A stretch of 64,000 nt of DNA, taken from CAMLFJ01 sp040902305 (GTDB lineage: Bacteria; Methylomirabilota; Methylomirabilia; Rokubacteriales; CSP1-6). The stretch spans positions 105,000-168,999 of the forward strand of contig JBBDXN010000040.1 of NCBI GenBank assembly GCA_040902305.1, read 5' to 3'. Positions 35,220 to 43,795 of the stretch are shown one piece after another. The first letter of the stretch is position 1. Every line of letters starts with the position of its first letter. Below the pieces are notes generated by a model. It was not told where the DNA came from. It saw nothing but the letters and a program-made list of their open reading frames with translations, and did no database searches. Both the position numbers and the translations under genes were made by a program.

Positions 35220-35999
35220 GTGCGCCCGACTCTCCCGTACCGCGGCTGGCTGCTCGACCTCGACGGCACCGTCTATCTCGGCGACCGCCTGATCCCCGGC
35301 GCGGCCGAATGCATCGCGGCCCTGCGCGCGGCCGGGCGCCGCGTGGCCTTCCTCACCAACAAGCCGCTCGAGACCCGCGCGGAGTACGCGGCCAAGCTCA
35401 CGCGCCTGGGGGTGCCGGCGGGGCCCGACGACGTCATCACCTCCTCGCTGGTGCTCGCGCGCCACCTGCGCGACCGCGATCCGGGCGCGCCGGTGTTCGT
35501 GATCGGCGAGCCGCCCATGCTCGAGGAGATGCGCGCCCACGGCTTCGAGGTGCGCGGCGACGAGCGCGTGCGCTGGGTGGTGATCGCGTTCGACCGCACC
35601 TTCGACTACGCCAAGCTCAACACCGCGCTGCAGGCGGTGAAGCAGGGGGCGCGGCTCATCGCCACCAATCCCGACCGCACCTGTCCGGTGGAGGGGGGCG
35701 AGATCCCGGATTGCGCGGGCATGATCGCGGCGGTGGAGGCGGTGACCGACCGGAAGGTGGAGACGATCGTGGGGAAGCCGTCCCCGATCATCCTGGAAGT
35801 CGCGCTGGCCGCGCTGGGCGTCCCCGCGGGCGAGGCGGTGATGGTGGGCGACCGCATCGACACCGACATCGTGATGGGCCGGCGGCTCGGCCTCCACACC
35901 GTGCTGGTGCTGAGCGGCGTCACGCGCGCGGACGATGCCCGAATCGCGGGGGTGGCTCCGGACCACGTGGTACGATCGATCCGGGACCTGGTGCAGTGA
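35220..35999 (+). CDS. HAD-IIA family phosphatase (NagD/phosphoglycolate phosphatase-like)
   Basis: The protein has 259 residues from a GTG start. LLDLDGTVYLGDRLIPGA is HAD motif I with the nucleophilic aspartate, FLTNKPL is motif II, VGKPSP holds the motif III lysine, and VGDRIDTDIVMG is motif IV. The large C2a cap between motifs II and III places it in class IIA with NagD and 4-nitrophenylphosphatases. Its stop overlaps the glpD start, so a role on glycerol phosphate or phosphoglycolate is plausible but not proven. Confidence 0.87.
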   Translation: MRPTLPYRGWLLDLDGTVYLGDRLIPGAAECIAALRAAGRRVAFLTNKPLETRAEYAAKLTRLGVPAGPDDVITSSLVLARHLRDRDPGAPVFVIGEPPMLEEMRAHGFEVRGDERVRWVVIAFDRTFDYAKLNTALQAVKQGARLIATNPDRTCPVEGGEIPDCAGMIAAVEAVTDRKVETIVGKPSPIILEVALAALGVPAGEAVMVGDRIDTDIVMGRRLGLHTVLVLSGVTRADDARIAGVAPDHVVRSIRDLVQ

Positions 36000-37639
36000 G
36001 CGTGAGCGCGCCCGAGAATCGGCTGTCCGGCCTCGACGGCGCCGCGGTGGACGCCGTGGTGATCGGCGGCGGCATGGCGGGGGCGGGGGTGGCGCGCGAC
36101 CTGGCCCTGCGCGGCGCCTCGGTCGCGCTGTTCGAGAAGGGCGATTTCGCCTCCGGCACCTCCTCGAAGTCCTCCAAGCTGATCCACGGCGGGCTCCGCT
36201 ACCTCGAGCTGGGCGATTTCAAGCTGGTGCGCGAGTCCCTGCGCGAGAAGAAGACGCTCGAGCGCGTCGCCCCGCACCTGGTCCGGCCGCTCCCCTTCCT
36301 GGTGCCGGTGTACCGCGGCGCCTCGCGCGGCCTCGTCAAGGTGCGCCTCGGCATGTGGCTCTACGACCTGCTCAGCCCGGGCAAGAAGACGGAGCGCTCC
36401 CGCGTGCTCCGGCCGCTGGACGCGCTCTCGATGGAGTCGAGCGTGCGGGCAGAGGACCTGAAGGGCGCCGGCTACTACTTCGACGACCTCTTGCTCTACC
36501 CGGAGCGCCTCTGCCTGGAGAACGTGCTGTCGGCGGCGCGCCACGGGGCGCGGGTCTTCAACTACTGCCAGGTCGAGGAGTTCATCCCCGGTCCGCGCGG
36601 GGTCGACGGGGTGCGGGTGCGCGATCTGCTCTCCGGCCAGGTGCTGACGGTGCGGGCGCGCACGATCGTGAACGGGGCGGGGCCGTGGGTGGACCGCGTG
36701 CGCGAGCTGGCCGGGGTGGCCGACCGGAGCCCGCGGCTGCTCCGCACCACCAAGGGCATCCACTGCCTGCTGCCGCGGATGACCGACCGAGCGGTCTACC
36801 TCTCCACCCACGACGAGCGGATGATCTTCGTGATCCCGTGGCGCGGCTTCTCGCTGGTCGGCACCACCGACACCGACTTCGAGGGCGACCCGGATCGCCT
36901 GTGGGCCACCCGCGAGGAGGTGACCTACCTGCTCGACGAGGTCGCCAAGGTGCTGCCCGACAAGCGCGCGACCTTCGACAACGTCGCCTACACCTACGCG
37001 GGCGTGCGGCCGCTCTCCTTCGAGCCGGGCCGCTCCGCCTCCGCGGTCTCGCGCGAGCACCGGGTGGTGCCGGAGGGGCCCGACGGGCGCTTCCTCTCGA
37101 TCACCGGCACCAAGCTGACCTGCTTCCGCAGCCTGGCCGAGGACGTGGGCGACCGGGTGATGCGCGCGCTCGGCCGCCGGGAGGCCTCGCGCACCGCGGG
37201 GGCCATGCTCGACGGCACCGACGAGGAGCCCGGCAAGGTCGAGGTGCGGGCGTGGATGGACGTGTCGGAGGAGATCGCGGCGACCGGGCTCCCGCGCGCG
37301 ACGCTCAAGATGCTGGTGGAGACCTACGGCCGGGCCTATCACCGCGTGCTCGAGCTCGGGCGCAAGCTGCCCGACGGTTTCGAGCGCCTCTGCCCGAGCA
37401 ATCCCGAGATCGTGGCCCAGCTCCATCACGCGGTGCGCGAGGAGCTGGCGGTGTCGCTGCAGGACGTGCTGCTGCGGCGCACCGGCATCGGCCAGAGCCG
37501 CTGCCAGGGCCTCGACTGCGCGGAGGCCATCGGCGCGCGCATGGCCGAGCTGGCGGGGTGGCCGCCGCGCCGCCTCGACGCCGAGCTCCTGGCCTACTCC
37601 GAGCACGTGGAGCAGAGCCGGCGCTTCCGGCATCGCTGA
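35996..37639 (+). CDS. glpD: Aerobic glycerol-3-phosphate dehydrogenase
   Basis: The protein has 547 residues, starting GTG at 35996 overlapping the upstream stop (a second GTG at 36002 is possible). DAVVIGGGMAGAGVARDLAL is the FAD loop, FEKGDFASGTSSKSSKLIHG and GLRYLE are the family signature, and FDNVAYTYAGVRPL and SITGTKLTCFRSLAEDV follow in the usual order; a C-terminal helical domain completes the GlpD layout. It oxidises glycerol-3-phosphate to dihydroxyacetone phosphate at the membrane and feeds electrons to quinone. With glpK and ugp genes nearby it forms a glycerol-phosphate utilisation region. Confidence 0.93.
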   Translation: MSVSAPENRLSGLDGAAVDAVVIGGGMAGAGVARDLALRGASVALFEKGDFASGTSSKSSKLIHGGLRYLELGDFKLVRESLREKKTLERVAPHLVRPLPFLVPVYRGASRGLVKVRLGMWLYDLLSPGKKTERSRVLRPLDALSMESSVRAEDLKGAGYYFDDLLLYPERLCLENVLSAARHGARVFNYCQVEEFIPGPRGVDGVRVRDLLSGQVLTVRARTIVNGAGPWVDRVRELAGVADRSPRLLRTTKGIHCLLPRMTDRAVYLSTHDERMIFVIPWRGFSLVGTTDTDFEGDPDRLWATREEVTYLLDEVAKVLPDKRATFDNVAYTYAGVRPLSFEPGRSASAVSREHRVVPEGPDGRFLSITGTKLTCFRSLAEDVGDRVMRALGRREASRTAGAMLDGTDEEPGKVEVRAWMDVSEEIAATGLPRATLKMLVETYGRAYHRVLELGRKLPDGFERLCPSNPEIVAQLHHAVREELAVSLQDVLLRRTGIGQSRCQGLDCAEAIGARMAELAGWPPRRLDAELLAYSEHVEQSRRFRHR

Positions 37640-37995
37640 TGGCGCGCTTCGGGCGAGGCATCGCGCTCCTGCTGGTCCTCGCGCTGGTCTCCGCGGGGGC
37701 GGCGTGGGCGGGCGACGACGATGCATGGCTCTACGGCCGCTGGGAGCTGATGCACGACCCCGACGGCAGCCCGAAGGACTGGCTCGAGTTCACCGCCGAC
37801 GGCCGGGTGGCCACCATCACGCCGACCGGCCGCTACACCGGCCGGTACGTGGTGACGGGCCGGGAGGTCCAGCTCAACTACAAGATCGGCGAGCGGGCGA
37901 TCTTCACCACGCTGACGTACGGCCTCGACCGGAAGGAGCTCTTCGCCCGCTCCGCGAGGACGGGCTATACCGCCAGGTACGAGAAGCTGCCGTAG
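37639..37995 (+). CDS. Small secreted protein of unknown function
   Basis: The protein has 118 residues with a clear signal peptide (MARFGRGIALLLVLALVSAG, cut near AWA-GDD). The mature part WLYGRWELMHDPDGSPKDWL, followed by a beta-rich stretch with YTGRYVVTGREVQLNYKI, looks like a small lipocalin-like or META-type beta barrel. The start overlaps the glpD stop by one base (TGATG). Function unknown. Confidence 0.7.
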   Translation: MARFGRGIALLLVLALVSAGAAWAGDDDAWLYGRWELMHDPDGSPKDWLEFTADGRVATITPTGRYTGRYVVTGREVQLNYKIGERAIFTTLTYGLDRKELFARSARTGYTARYEKLP

Positions 37996-38059
37996 ACGCG
38001 GCCGGGCCGCTCAGGGGCGGCGCATCCGGAAGTTGAAGCGGCGCAGCTCGAGTCAATAG

Positions 38060-38068
38060 TGCTATAGT
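38060..38068 (+). promoter_or_regulatory. Putative extended -10 promoter for the ugp operon
   Basis: TGC followed by TATAGT forms an extended -10 box. No good -35 box lies 16-18 bases upstream; TTGAAG at 38033 is 24 bases away. The predicted leader to ugpB is about 110 bases. Confidence 0.45.
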
Positions 38069-38186
38069 TTCACGCGCTCCGGGGGACATGGAAACGTCGC
38101 CCGGATGCAGCCCGATCGCGACACTCGTTCGGTACCCTGGCTCGAAAGCGGATCTCATGATCCCGAATAGCAACCGGAGGTCACCC

Positions 38187-39518
38187 ATGCCACAGACGAG
38201 GACGTACTGGTGGTCGGCCGGGACCGCGCTCCTGCTCGTCGCCGCGATGCTCCTGGCGCCCGCGCCCGCCTTCGCCAAGACCGAGATCCACTTCTGGCAC
38301 GCCCTGTCGGGGCAGCTCGGCGAGTCGGTCAACGAGCTGGCCAAGCAGTTCAACGAGAGCCAGTCCGAGTACGAGGTGAAGCCGCTGCGGAAGGGGACCT
38401 ATCCGGAGACGCTCACCGCGGCCATCGCGGCCTACCGGCAGCGTCAGGCGCCGCATATCGTGCAGGTGTTCGAGGTGGGCACCCAGACCATGATGCTCTC
38501 CGGCGCGGTCCTGCCCGTCTACCAGCTCATGAAGGAGCAGGAGATCGCGGTCGACTGGAAGGACTTCATCGCGCCGGTGGTGGGCTACTACTCCAAGGAC
38601 GGCAACCTCTACTCGATGCCGTTCAACTCCTCCACCCCCATCTTCTACTACAACCAGGACGCCTTCCGGAAGGCCGGGCTCGACCCGAACAAGCCGCCCC
38701 AGACCTGGAAGCAGGTGGAGGAATACTCGAAGAAGCTCATCTCGTCGGGCACCACCAAGTGCGGATTCTCCACCGCGTGGCCCTCGTGGATCCAGCTGGA
38801 GAACATGCACGCACTGCACGACCAGCCGTTCGCCACCAAGCGCAACGGCTTCGACGGCCTCGACGCGCAGCTCCTGATCAACCGGGAGTTCGGGGTCAAG
38901 CACCTGGGTCAGCTCGCGGCCTGGCAGAAGGAGAACATCTTCTCCTACGGCGGGCGGCGGGGCGACGGGGATCCCAAGTTCCTGAGCGGCGACTGTGGCA
39001 TGTACATGCATTCCTCCGCGCTGATCGGCGGCTTCACCAAGGGCGCCAAGTTCAAGTGGGGGACCGCCCAGCTCCCGCACTACGGCGCGCCCTACAAGAA
39101 GGCCACGTCGATCATCGGTGGCGCCACCCTGTGGGTGATGAAGGGCAAGCCGGCCGCGGAGAACCGCGGGACGGCCCGCTTCCTCAAGTTCGTCTCCGAC
39201 ACCAACCAGCAGATGTGGTGGCACGTGACCACCGGCTACCTCGCCATCTCGAACAGCGCGGTGAAGAACCTGGAGGCGGCCCAGCACTTCAAGAGGAACC
39301 CGGACCAGTTCACCGCCTTCGCCCAGCTCACCAAGGGCACCGCGACCCCCAACAGCCAGGGACTGCGCCTCGGGAACTTCGTGCAGATCCGCGACGTGAT
39401 CGAGGCCGAGATGGAGAACATCTTCGCGGGCAAGAAGTCGGCCAAGCAGGGGCTCGACGACGCGGTGGCCAAGTCCAACGACCTGCTGAAAGAGTTCGCG
39501 GCCGCGAACAAGCAGTAG
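38187..39518 (+). CDS. ugpB: sn-Glycerol-3-phosphate ABC transporter, substrate-binding protein
   Basis: The protein has 443 residues with a signal peptide ending PAPAFA-KTE. TEIHFWHALSGQLGESVNEL is the start of UgpB, followed by QSEYEVKPLRKGTYPETL. SMPFNSSTPIFYYNQDAFRK and CGFSTAWPSWIQLENMHALH contain ligand-contact segments also found in the E. coli protein. ATG at 38187 has GGAGG upstream. It captures glycerol-3-phosphate or glycerophosphodiesters in the periplasm and delivers them to UgpAE. It leads the operon ugpB-ugpA-ugpE-ugpQ-glpK. Confidence 0.93.
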   Translation: MPQTRTYWWSAGTALLLVAAMLLAPAPAFAKTEIHFWHALSGQLGESVNELAKQFNESQSEYEVKPLRKGTYPETLTAAIAAYRQRQAPHIVQVFEVGTQTMMLSGAVLPVYQLMKEQEIAVDWKDFIAPVVGYYSKDGNLYSMPFNSSTPIFYYNQDAFRKAGLDPNKPPQTWKQVEEYSKKLISSGTTKCGFSTAWPSWIQLENMHALHDQPFATKRNGFDGLDAQLLINREFGVKHLGQLAAWQKENIFSYGGRRGDGDPKFLSGDCGMYMHSSALIGGFTKGAKFKWGTAQLPHYGAPYKKATSIIGGATLWVMKGKPAAENRGTARFLKFVSDTNQQMWWHVTTGYLAISNSAVKNLEAAQHFKRNPDQFTAFAQLTKGTATPNSQGLRLGNFVQIRDVIEAEMENIFAGKKSAKQGLDDAVAKSNDLLKEFAAANKQ

Positions 39519-39539
39519 GGGGATCCGTCCGGGTCGGCG

Positions 39540-40424
39540 ATGCAGCGCACGGTCTTCAAGAGCCGGTGGCTGCCGTACGCGCTGGTGGTGCCGCAGGTGG
39601 CGGTCACCGTGGTCTTCTTCTTCTGGCCGGCGCTGAAGTCGCTGCAGCTCAGCCTGTACCGGGTCTCCCCGTTCGGGGACAAGAGCACGTTCGTCGGCCT
39701 CGAGAACTTCCGAAAGCTCGTGACCGACCCCGACTACTACGCGAGCGTCCTCAGCTCCTTCGTGTTCGCGGGCGGCGTGACCGTGCTGGCGGTCCTGGGC
39801 GCGCTGGTGCTCGCGGGGCTGGCCACCCAGAAGATCCGCGGGCTGGCCGTCTACCGCACCCTGCTGCTCTGGCCCTACGGCATCGCGCCGGCGGTGGCCG
39901 GGATCATCTTCCTCTTCATCTTCCATCCCGCCTACGGGATCCTGCCGTACTTCCTGTCGTTCGTGACCGCCTACGATTTCAACTGGCTGCTCAAGGGTTG
40001 GGTGGCCATGACCCTCGTGATCGTGGCCACCGCGTGGACGCACCTCGGCTACAACATCGCGTTCTACATCGCGGGCCTCCTGGCCATTCCGACCTCGGTG
40101 ATGGAGGCGGCGGACGTGGACGGGGCCGGGCCGATCCGCCGCTTCGTCGCGATCGTGTTCCCGCTCGTCTCGCCGATCACCTTCTACCTGGTCGTGCTCA
40201 ACATGGTCTTCGCGTTCTTCGAGTCCTTCGGGGTCATCGACGCGGTCACCAAGGGCGGGCCCGGCCAGGCGACCGAGATCATGGTGTACAAGCTCTACAA
40301 GGACGGGTTCATCGGGCTCAACCTGGGCTCCTCGGGCGCGCAGTCCGTGATCCTGATGGCCATGGTCATCGGGCTCACCGTGCTCCAGTTCCGCTTCGCG
40401 GAGAAGAAGGTCACGTACCGATGA
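39540..40424 (+). CDS. ugpA: sn-Glycerol-3-phosphate ABC transporter permease UgpA
   Basis: The protein has 294 residues and six membrane helices. The EAA loop MEAADVDGAGPIRRFVAIVF near residue 190 is the contact site for the ATPase. WPALKSLQLSLYRVSPFGDK and FFESFGVIDAVTKGGPG are typical of UgpA. It starts 21 bases after ugpB and its stop overlaps an ATG that opens a short frame, not the next permease, because a repeat separates it from ugpE. Confidence 0.92.
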   Translation: MQRTVFKSRWLPYALVVPQVAVTVVFFFWPALKSLQLSLYRVSPFGDKSTFVGLENFRKLVTDPDYYASVLSSFVFAGGVTVLAVLGALVLAGLATQKIRGLAVYRTLLLWPYGIAPAVAGIIFLFIFHPAYGILPYFLSFVTAYDFNWLLKGWVAMTLVIVATAWTHLGYNIAFYIAGLLAIPTSVMEAADVDGAGPIRRFVAIVFPLVSPITFYLVVLNMVFAFFESFGVIDAVTKGGPGQATEIMVYKLYKDGFIGLNLGSSGAQSVILMAMVIGLTVLQFRFAEKKVTYR

Positions 40425-40534
40425 CCGCCCCCGATGAGCGCCAAAGGCGCGAAGAGGCCCTACCGCCAGGCGAAGTCTTCCACCGGCACGGACTCAGAAT
40501 GAGGGGCTTCGTGAGGGTCCCGTGTCCGCAGTAG
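40421..40534 (+). CDS. Short bridging open frame between ugpA and ugpE
   Basis: An ATG overlapping the ugpA stop (ATGA) opens 37 codons (MTAPDERQRREEALPPGEVF to VPCPQ) that end at a TAG 10-12 bases inside ugpE in another frame. The frame consists of the junction repeat and looks unlike any protein. Its value may be to keep ribosomes moving from ugpA to ugpE. This is inference. Confidence 0.3.
   Translation: MTAPDERQRREEALPPGEVFHRHGLRMRGFVRVPCPQ
40429..40459. repeat. Dispersed junction repeat, family B, copy 1 (31 bp hairpin element)
   Basis: CCCCGATGA is followed by stem GCGCC, loop AAA, stem GGCGC and GAAGAGGCC. A second copy at 62693-62723 has stems GGGCC and GGCCC, a compensating base-pair swap. 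Both copies lie between two operon genes that would otherwise be adjacent. Confidence 0.7.
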
Positions 40535-41418
40535 GTACGACCCAGCTCGAGCGGGCCCGGGTGCGCGCGCGCGCGACGGACACCCCGCGCCGGAAGCGCT
40601 TCCCGTGGGGCTCGGTGGTCGTGCACGCGCTGCTCATCGCCTGCATCGCGGTGGTGGTGTTCCCGCTCTACTTCGCGTTCGTGGTCTCCACCCAGGACCT
40701 GCAGCAGGTCGTGCAGCGGCCGCCGCGGCTCTTGCCGTCCTCCCACCTGCTCGAGAACTACGCGCAGGCGTGGCGCAAGTCCAGCATGGGCCGCATGCTG
40801 TTCAACAGCGCGGTGATGGCGGTGGCGGTGGCGGTGGGCAAGATCGCCATCTCGATGCTGTCCGCCTTCGCGATCGTGTACTTCAACTTCCGGGGCCGGA
40901 CGTTCTGCTTCTGGATGATCTTCGTCACCCTGATGCTGCCGGTGCCGGTCCGGCTCATGTCCACCTACGAGGTGATCGGCACCCTGGGCTGGCTCGACAC
41001 CTACGAGGGGCTGACGATCCCCCTCATGGCCTCCGCCACCGCCACGTTCCTCTTCCGCCAGTTCTACATGACGATTCCGAACGAGATGGCGGAGGCGGCC
41101 CAGCTCGACGGGGCCGGGCCCCTGCGCTTCCTCTGGAGCTTCCTGCTGCCGCTCTCCTGGGCCAACATCGCCGCGCTGTTCGTGGTGCTCTTCATCTTCG
41201 GCTGGAACCAGTACCTGTGGCCGCTCATGATCACGAACACGGAGGAGATGCGCACGGTGGTGATCGGCCTCGAGCAGCTGATCCCGCGCAGCGGAACCGA
41301 GTTGCCCACGTGGAACCTGATCATGGCGGGGGCGATGATGGCGCTGCTCCCGCCGGTGGCCATCATCATCTTCATGCAGCGCTGGTTCGTGAAGGGACTG
41401 GTCGAGAGCGAGAAATGA
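40522..41418 (+). CDS. ugpE: sn-Glycerol-3-phosphate ABC transporter permease UgpE
   Basis: The protein has 298 residues and six helices from a GTG start. MAEAAQLDGAGPLRFLWSFL is the EAA coupling loop, and FGWNQYLWPLMITNTEEMRT and IPRSGTELPTWNLIMAGAMM are UgpE features. The N-terminus MSAVGTTQLERARVRARATD is a basic cytoplasmic extension. The 97-base space from ugpA is filled by a junction repeat. Its stop overlaps the start of the phosphodiesterase. Confidence 0.92.
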   Translation: MSAVGTTQLERARVRARATDTPRRKRFPWGSVVVHALLIACIAVVVFPLYFAFVVSTQDLQQVVQRPPRLLPSSHLLENYAQAWRKSSMGRMLFNSAVMAVAVAVGKIAISMLSAFAIVYFNFRGRTFCFWMIFVTLMLPVPVRLMSTYEVIGTLGWLDTYEGLTIPLMASATATFLFRQFYMTIPNEMAEAAQLDGAGPLRFLWSFLLPLSWANIAALFVVLFIFGWNQYLWPLMITNTEEMRTVVIGLEQLIPRSGTELPTWNLIMAGAMMALLPPVAIIIFMQRWFVKGLVESEK

Positions 41419-42245
41419 GGACGCTCCTGCTCCTCACCGCGGCCCTGGTCGGGGTGGCGGCGGTGCTGGCGACCACGACCGCGGCCGCGCAGGGGATGAT
41501 CGCCCCGCTCTTCGCCGCGCACCGGGGCGGCGCGCTCCTCTGGCCGGAGAACAGCCTGCTCGCCTTCCGGAACGCGCTGGCGCTGGGCGCCGACTTCCTC
41601 GAGCTGGACGTGCATCTCACGCGCGACGGCGAGCTGGTGGTGATCCACGACCCCACGCTCGACCGCACCACCACCGGCACCGGCCCGGTGCGCGAGCGCG
41701 CCCTCGCCGAGCTGGGCGGCCTGCGCCTGAAGGACCGCGCCGGGACGGTCGTCGAGGAGGGCATTCCCACCCTGGACCAGGTGGTGACGCTGGCCGCGGC
41801 GGGGAAGCGGCAGATCCTGCTCGAGATCAAGACCGACGAGCAGCGCCGGCGCTACCCGGGGATCGAGGAGAAGGTCTTCGCGGTGCTCGACCGTCAGCGG
41901 TTCGTGCCCTTCACGGTGGTGATGGCCTTCGAGGGCGAGACGTGGCGCCGGGTGCGCCAGCTCCGCCCCGAGGCGCGAGTGGCCGCGCTGTACTCGCCGC
42001 GCATGCTGGCCGCCTCCGCGGTGGACGCGGAGCTGCAGGCCCTGATGCGGGCCGGGGTGGCGGTCATCGGCCTCCACCAGGCGCTCGTCGACGCGGAGGT
42101 GGCGAAGCGGGCCCGCCTCGCCGGGCTCACCCTCGGGGTGTGGACCGTGAACGAGCGCGACGCGATCGCGCGCTTCATCGAGCAAGGCGTGGGCGTGGTC
42201 ATCACCGACCGCCCGGACCTGGCCAAGGAGCTGCTCGGCCGGTGA
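41415..42245 (+). CDS. ugpQ: Secreted glycerophosphodiester phosphodiesterase
   Basis: The protein has 276 residues with a signal peptide (MRTLLLLTAALVGVAAVLAT, cut near AAAQ-G). AAHRGGALLWPENSLLAFRN contains the HR and EN catalytic motif, DFLELDVHLTRDGELVVIHD the metal-binding ExD and the second histidine, and LTLGVWTVNERDAI the C-terminal signature. It hydrolyses deacylated phospholipids to glycerol-3-phosphate and alcohol. Export means it would act before uptake by UgpBAE, unlike cytoplasmic E. coli UgpQ. Confidence 0.92.
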   Translation: MRTLLLLTAALVGVAAVLATTTAAAQGMIAPLFAAHRGGALLWPENSLLAFRNALALGADFLELDVHLTRDGELVVIHDPTLDRTTTGTGPVRERALAELGGLRLKDRAGTVVEEGIPTLDQVVTLAAAGKRQILLEIKTDEQRRRYPGIEEKVFAVLDRQRFVPFTVVMAFEGETWRRVRQLRPEARVAALYSPRMLAASAVDAELQALMRAGVAVIGLHQALVDAEVAKRARLAGLTLGVWTVNERDAIARFIEQGVGVVITDRPDLAKELLGR

Positions 42246-43795
42246 CCGCGCGCCGCTTCGTGCTGGCGCTGGATCAGGGCACGACGGGGTCCACCGCGCT
42301 CGTGATCGATCCGGAGGGCCTCGTGCGGGCGCGCGGCTACGCGGAGCTGCCCCAGCACTATCCGCAGCCGGGCTGGGTGGAGCACGATCCCGCGCAGATC
42401 TGGGCCACCACCGTGCAGGCCCTCGACCAGGCGGTGGCCGCGGCCGGCATCACGTCGGGCGAGATCGCGGCGGTGGGCATCACCAACCAGCGCGAGACCG
42501 CCATCCTGTGGGAGCGCGCCTCCGGGCGCCCCGTGCACAACGCCATCGTGTGGCAGTGCCGGCGGACCGCCGCGCTCTGCGACCGGCTGAAGGCCGACGG
42601 GGCCGAGCCCGAGATCCGGCGGAAGACCGGGCTGCTGCTCGATGCCTACTTCTCCGGGACCAAGATCCGCTGGATGCTCGACCACGAGCCCGCGCTGCGC
42701 CCGCGCGCGGAGCGCGGCGAGCTGTGCTTCGGCACCGTGGACACCTGGCTGCTCTGGCAGCTCACCGGCGGGGCGGTGCACGCCACCGATCCATCCAATG
42801 CCTCGCGCACGCTCTGCTACGACATCCACGCGGGGCGGTGGGACGAGGGGTTGTGCCGGATCCTCGGCGTGCCGATGGCGCTGCTGCCCGAGGTGAAGCC
42901 GTCGGCGGGCGTGTTCGGGGAGACGGCCGGGCGAGGCGCCGCCGAAGGCGAGCCGAGCGGATCCAGGAAGTCGTCCGGGCTGCCGGGCGGCATCCCGGTG
43001 GCGGGCATCGCGGGAGACCAGCAGGCCGCGCTCTTCGGCCAGGCCTGCATCGAGCCGGGCATGGCCAAGAACACGTACGGCACCGGCTGCTTCGCGCTGC
43101 TCAACACCGGCGCGCGCGCGGTCGCCTCTAGCCTTGGACTGCTGACCACGGTGGCGTGGACGGTCGAGGGGAGCACGGTCTACGCGCTGGAGGGCGCGGT
43201 GTTCATCGCGGGCGCGGCGGTGCAGTGGCTGCGCGACGGCCTCGGCATCATCAAGCAGGCCGCCGAGACCCAGGCGCTGGCCGGGTCGGTGCCGGACACC
43301 GGCGGCGTCTATCTCGTCCCCGCCTTCGTGGGGCTGGGCGCGCCATACTGGGACCCCTACGCGCGGGGCACGCTGGTCGGCATCACGCGCGGGACGTCAC
43401 GCGCGCACCTGGCCCGCGCGGCGCTGGAGGCCATCGCCTACCAGAGCCGCGACGTGCTCGACACCATGAAGCGCGAGTTCGGCGTGCCGCTCACGTCGCT
43501 CAGAGTTGATGGCGGCGCATCGGCCAACGATTTTCTCTGCCAGTTCCAGGCCGACGTCCTGGGCGTGGAGGTGCTGCGCCCCTCGGTGACCGAGACCACC
43601 GGCCTCGGCGCCGCCTACCTGGCCGGGGTGGGCGCGGGGCTCTGGAAGAGCCGGGAGCTGGCCACCCGCTGGAAGCTCGAACGGAAGTTCACCCCCACCA
43701 TGTCCGACGCCGCGCGCGAGGGAGCCTACGCGGGCTGGCGCCGCGCGGTGGAGCGGTCGCGGAGCTGGATCGAACCCGAGAGGAGGACCTCATGA
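42242..43795 (+). CDS. glpK: Glycerol kinase
   Basis: The protein has 517 residues from a GTG overlapping the upstream stop. LALDQGTTGSTALVID is the phosphate-1 motif, GITNQRETAILWERASGRPV and IVWQCRRTA the substrate loop, GIAGDQQAALFGQACIEPG the connecting region, and LRVDGGASANDFLCQFQADV the adenosine motif. It makes glycerol-3-phosphate from glycerol and ATP. Residues about 229-245 (RGAAEGEPSGSRKSSG) are an in-frame insertion encoded by a dispersed repeat in a surface loop before GGIPVAGIAGDQQ; relatives have no such segment. Confidence 0.93.
   Translation: MTARRFVLALDQGTTGSTALVIDPEGLVRARGYAELPQHYPQPGWVEHDPAQIWATTVQALDQAVAAAGITSGEIAAVGITNQRETAILWERASGRPVHNAIVWQCRRTAALCDRLKADGAEPEIRRKTGLLLDAYFSGTKIRWMLDHEPALRPRAERGELCFGTVDTWLLWQLTGGAVHATDPSNASRTLCYDIHAGRWDEGLCRILGVPMALLPEVKPSAGVFGETAGRGAAEGEPSGSRKSSGLPGGIPVAGIAGDQQAALFGQACIEPGMAKNTYGTGCFALLNTGARAVASSLGLLTTVAWTVEGSTVYALEGAVFIAGAAVQWLRDGLGIIKQAAETQALAGSVPDTGGVYLVPAFVGLGAPYWDPYARGTLVGITRGTSRAHLARAALEAIAYQSRDVLDTMKREFGVPLTSLRVDGGASANDFLCQFQADVLGVEVLRPSVTETTGLGAAYLAGVGAGLWKSRELATRWKLERKFTPTMSDAAREGAYAGWRRAVERSRSWIEPERRTS
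42927..42980. repeat. Dispersed junction repeat, family A, inserted in frame in glpK
   Basis: GCGAGGCGCCGCCGAAGGCG then AGCCGAGCGGATCC matches the family A order. It is flanked by the direct repeat CCGGGC (42927-42932 and 42975-42980), leaving a net insertion of 48 bases, 16 codons. The reading frame is kept. Confidence 0.6.
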
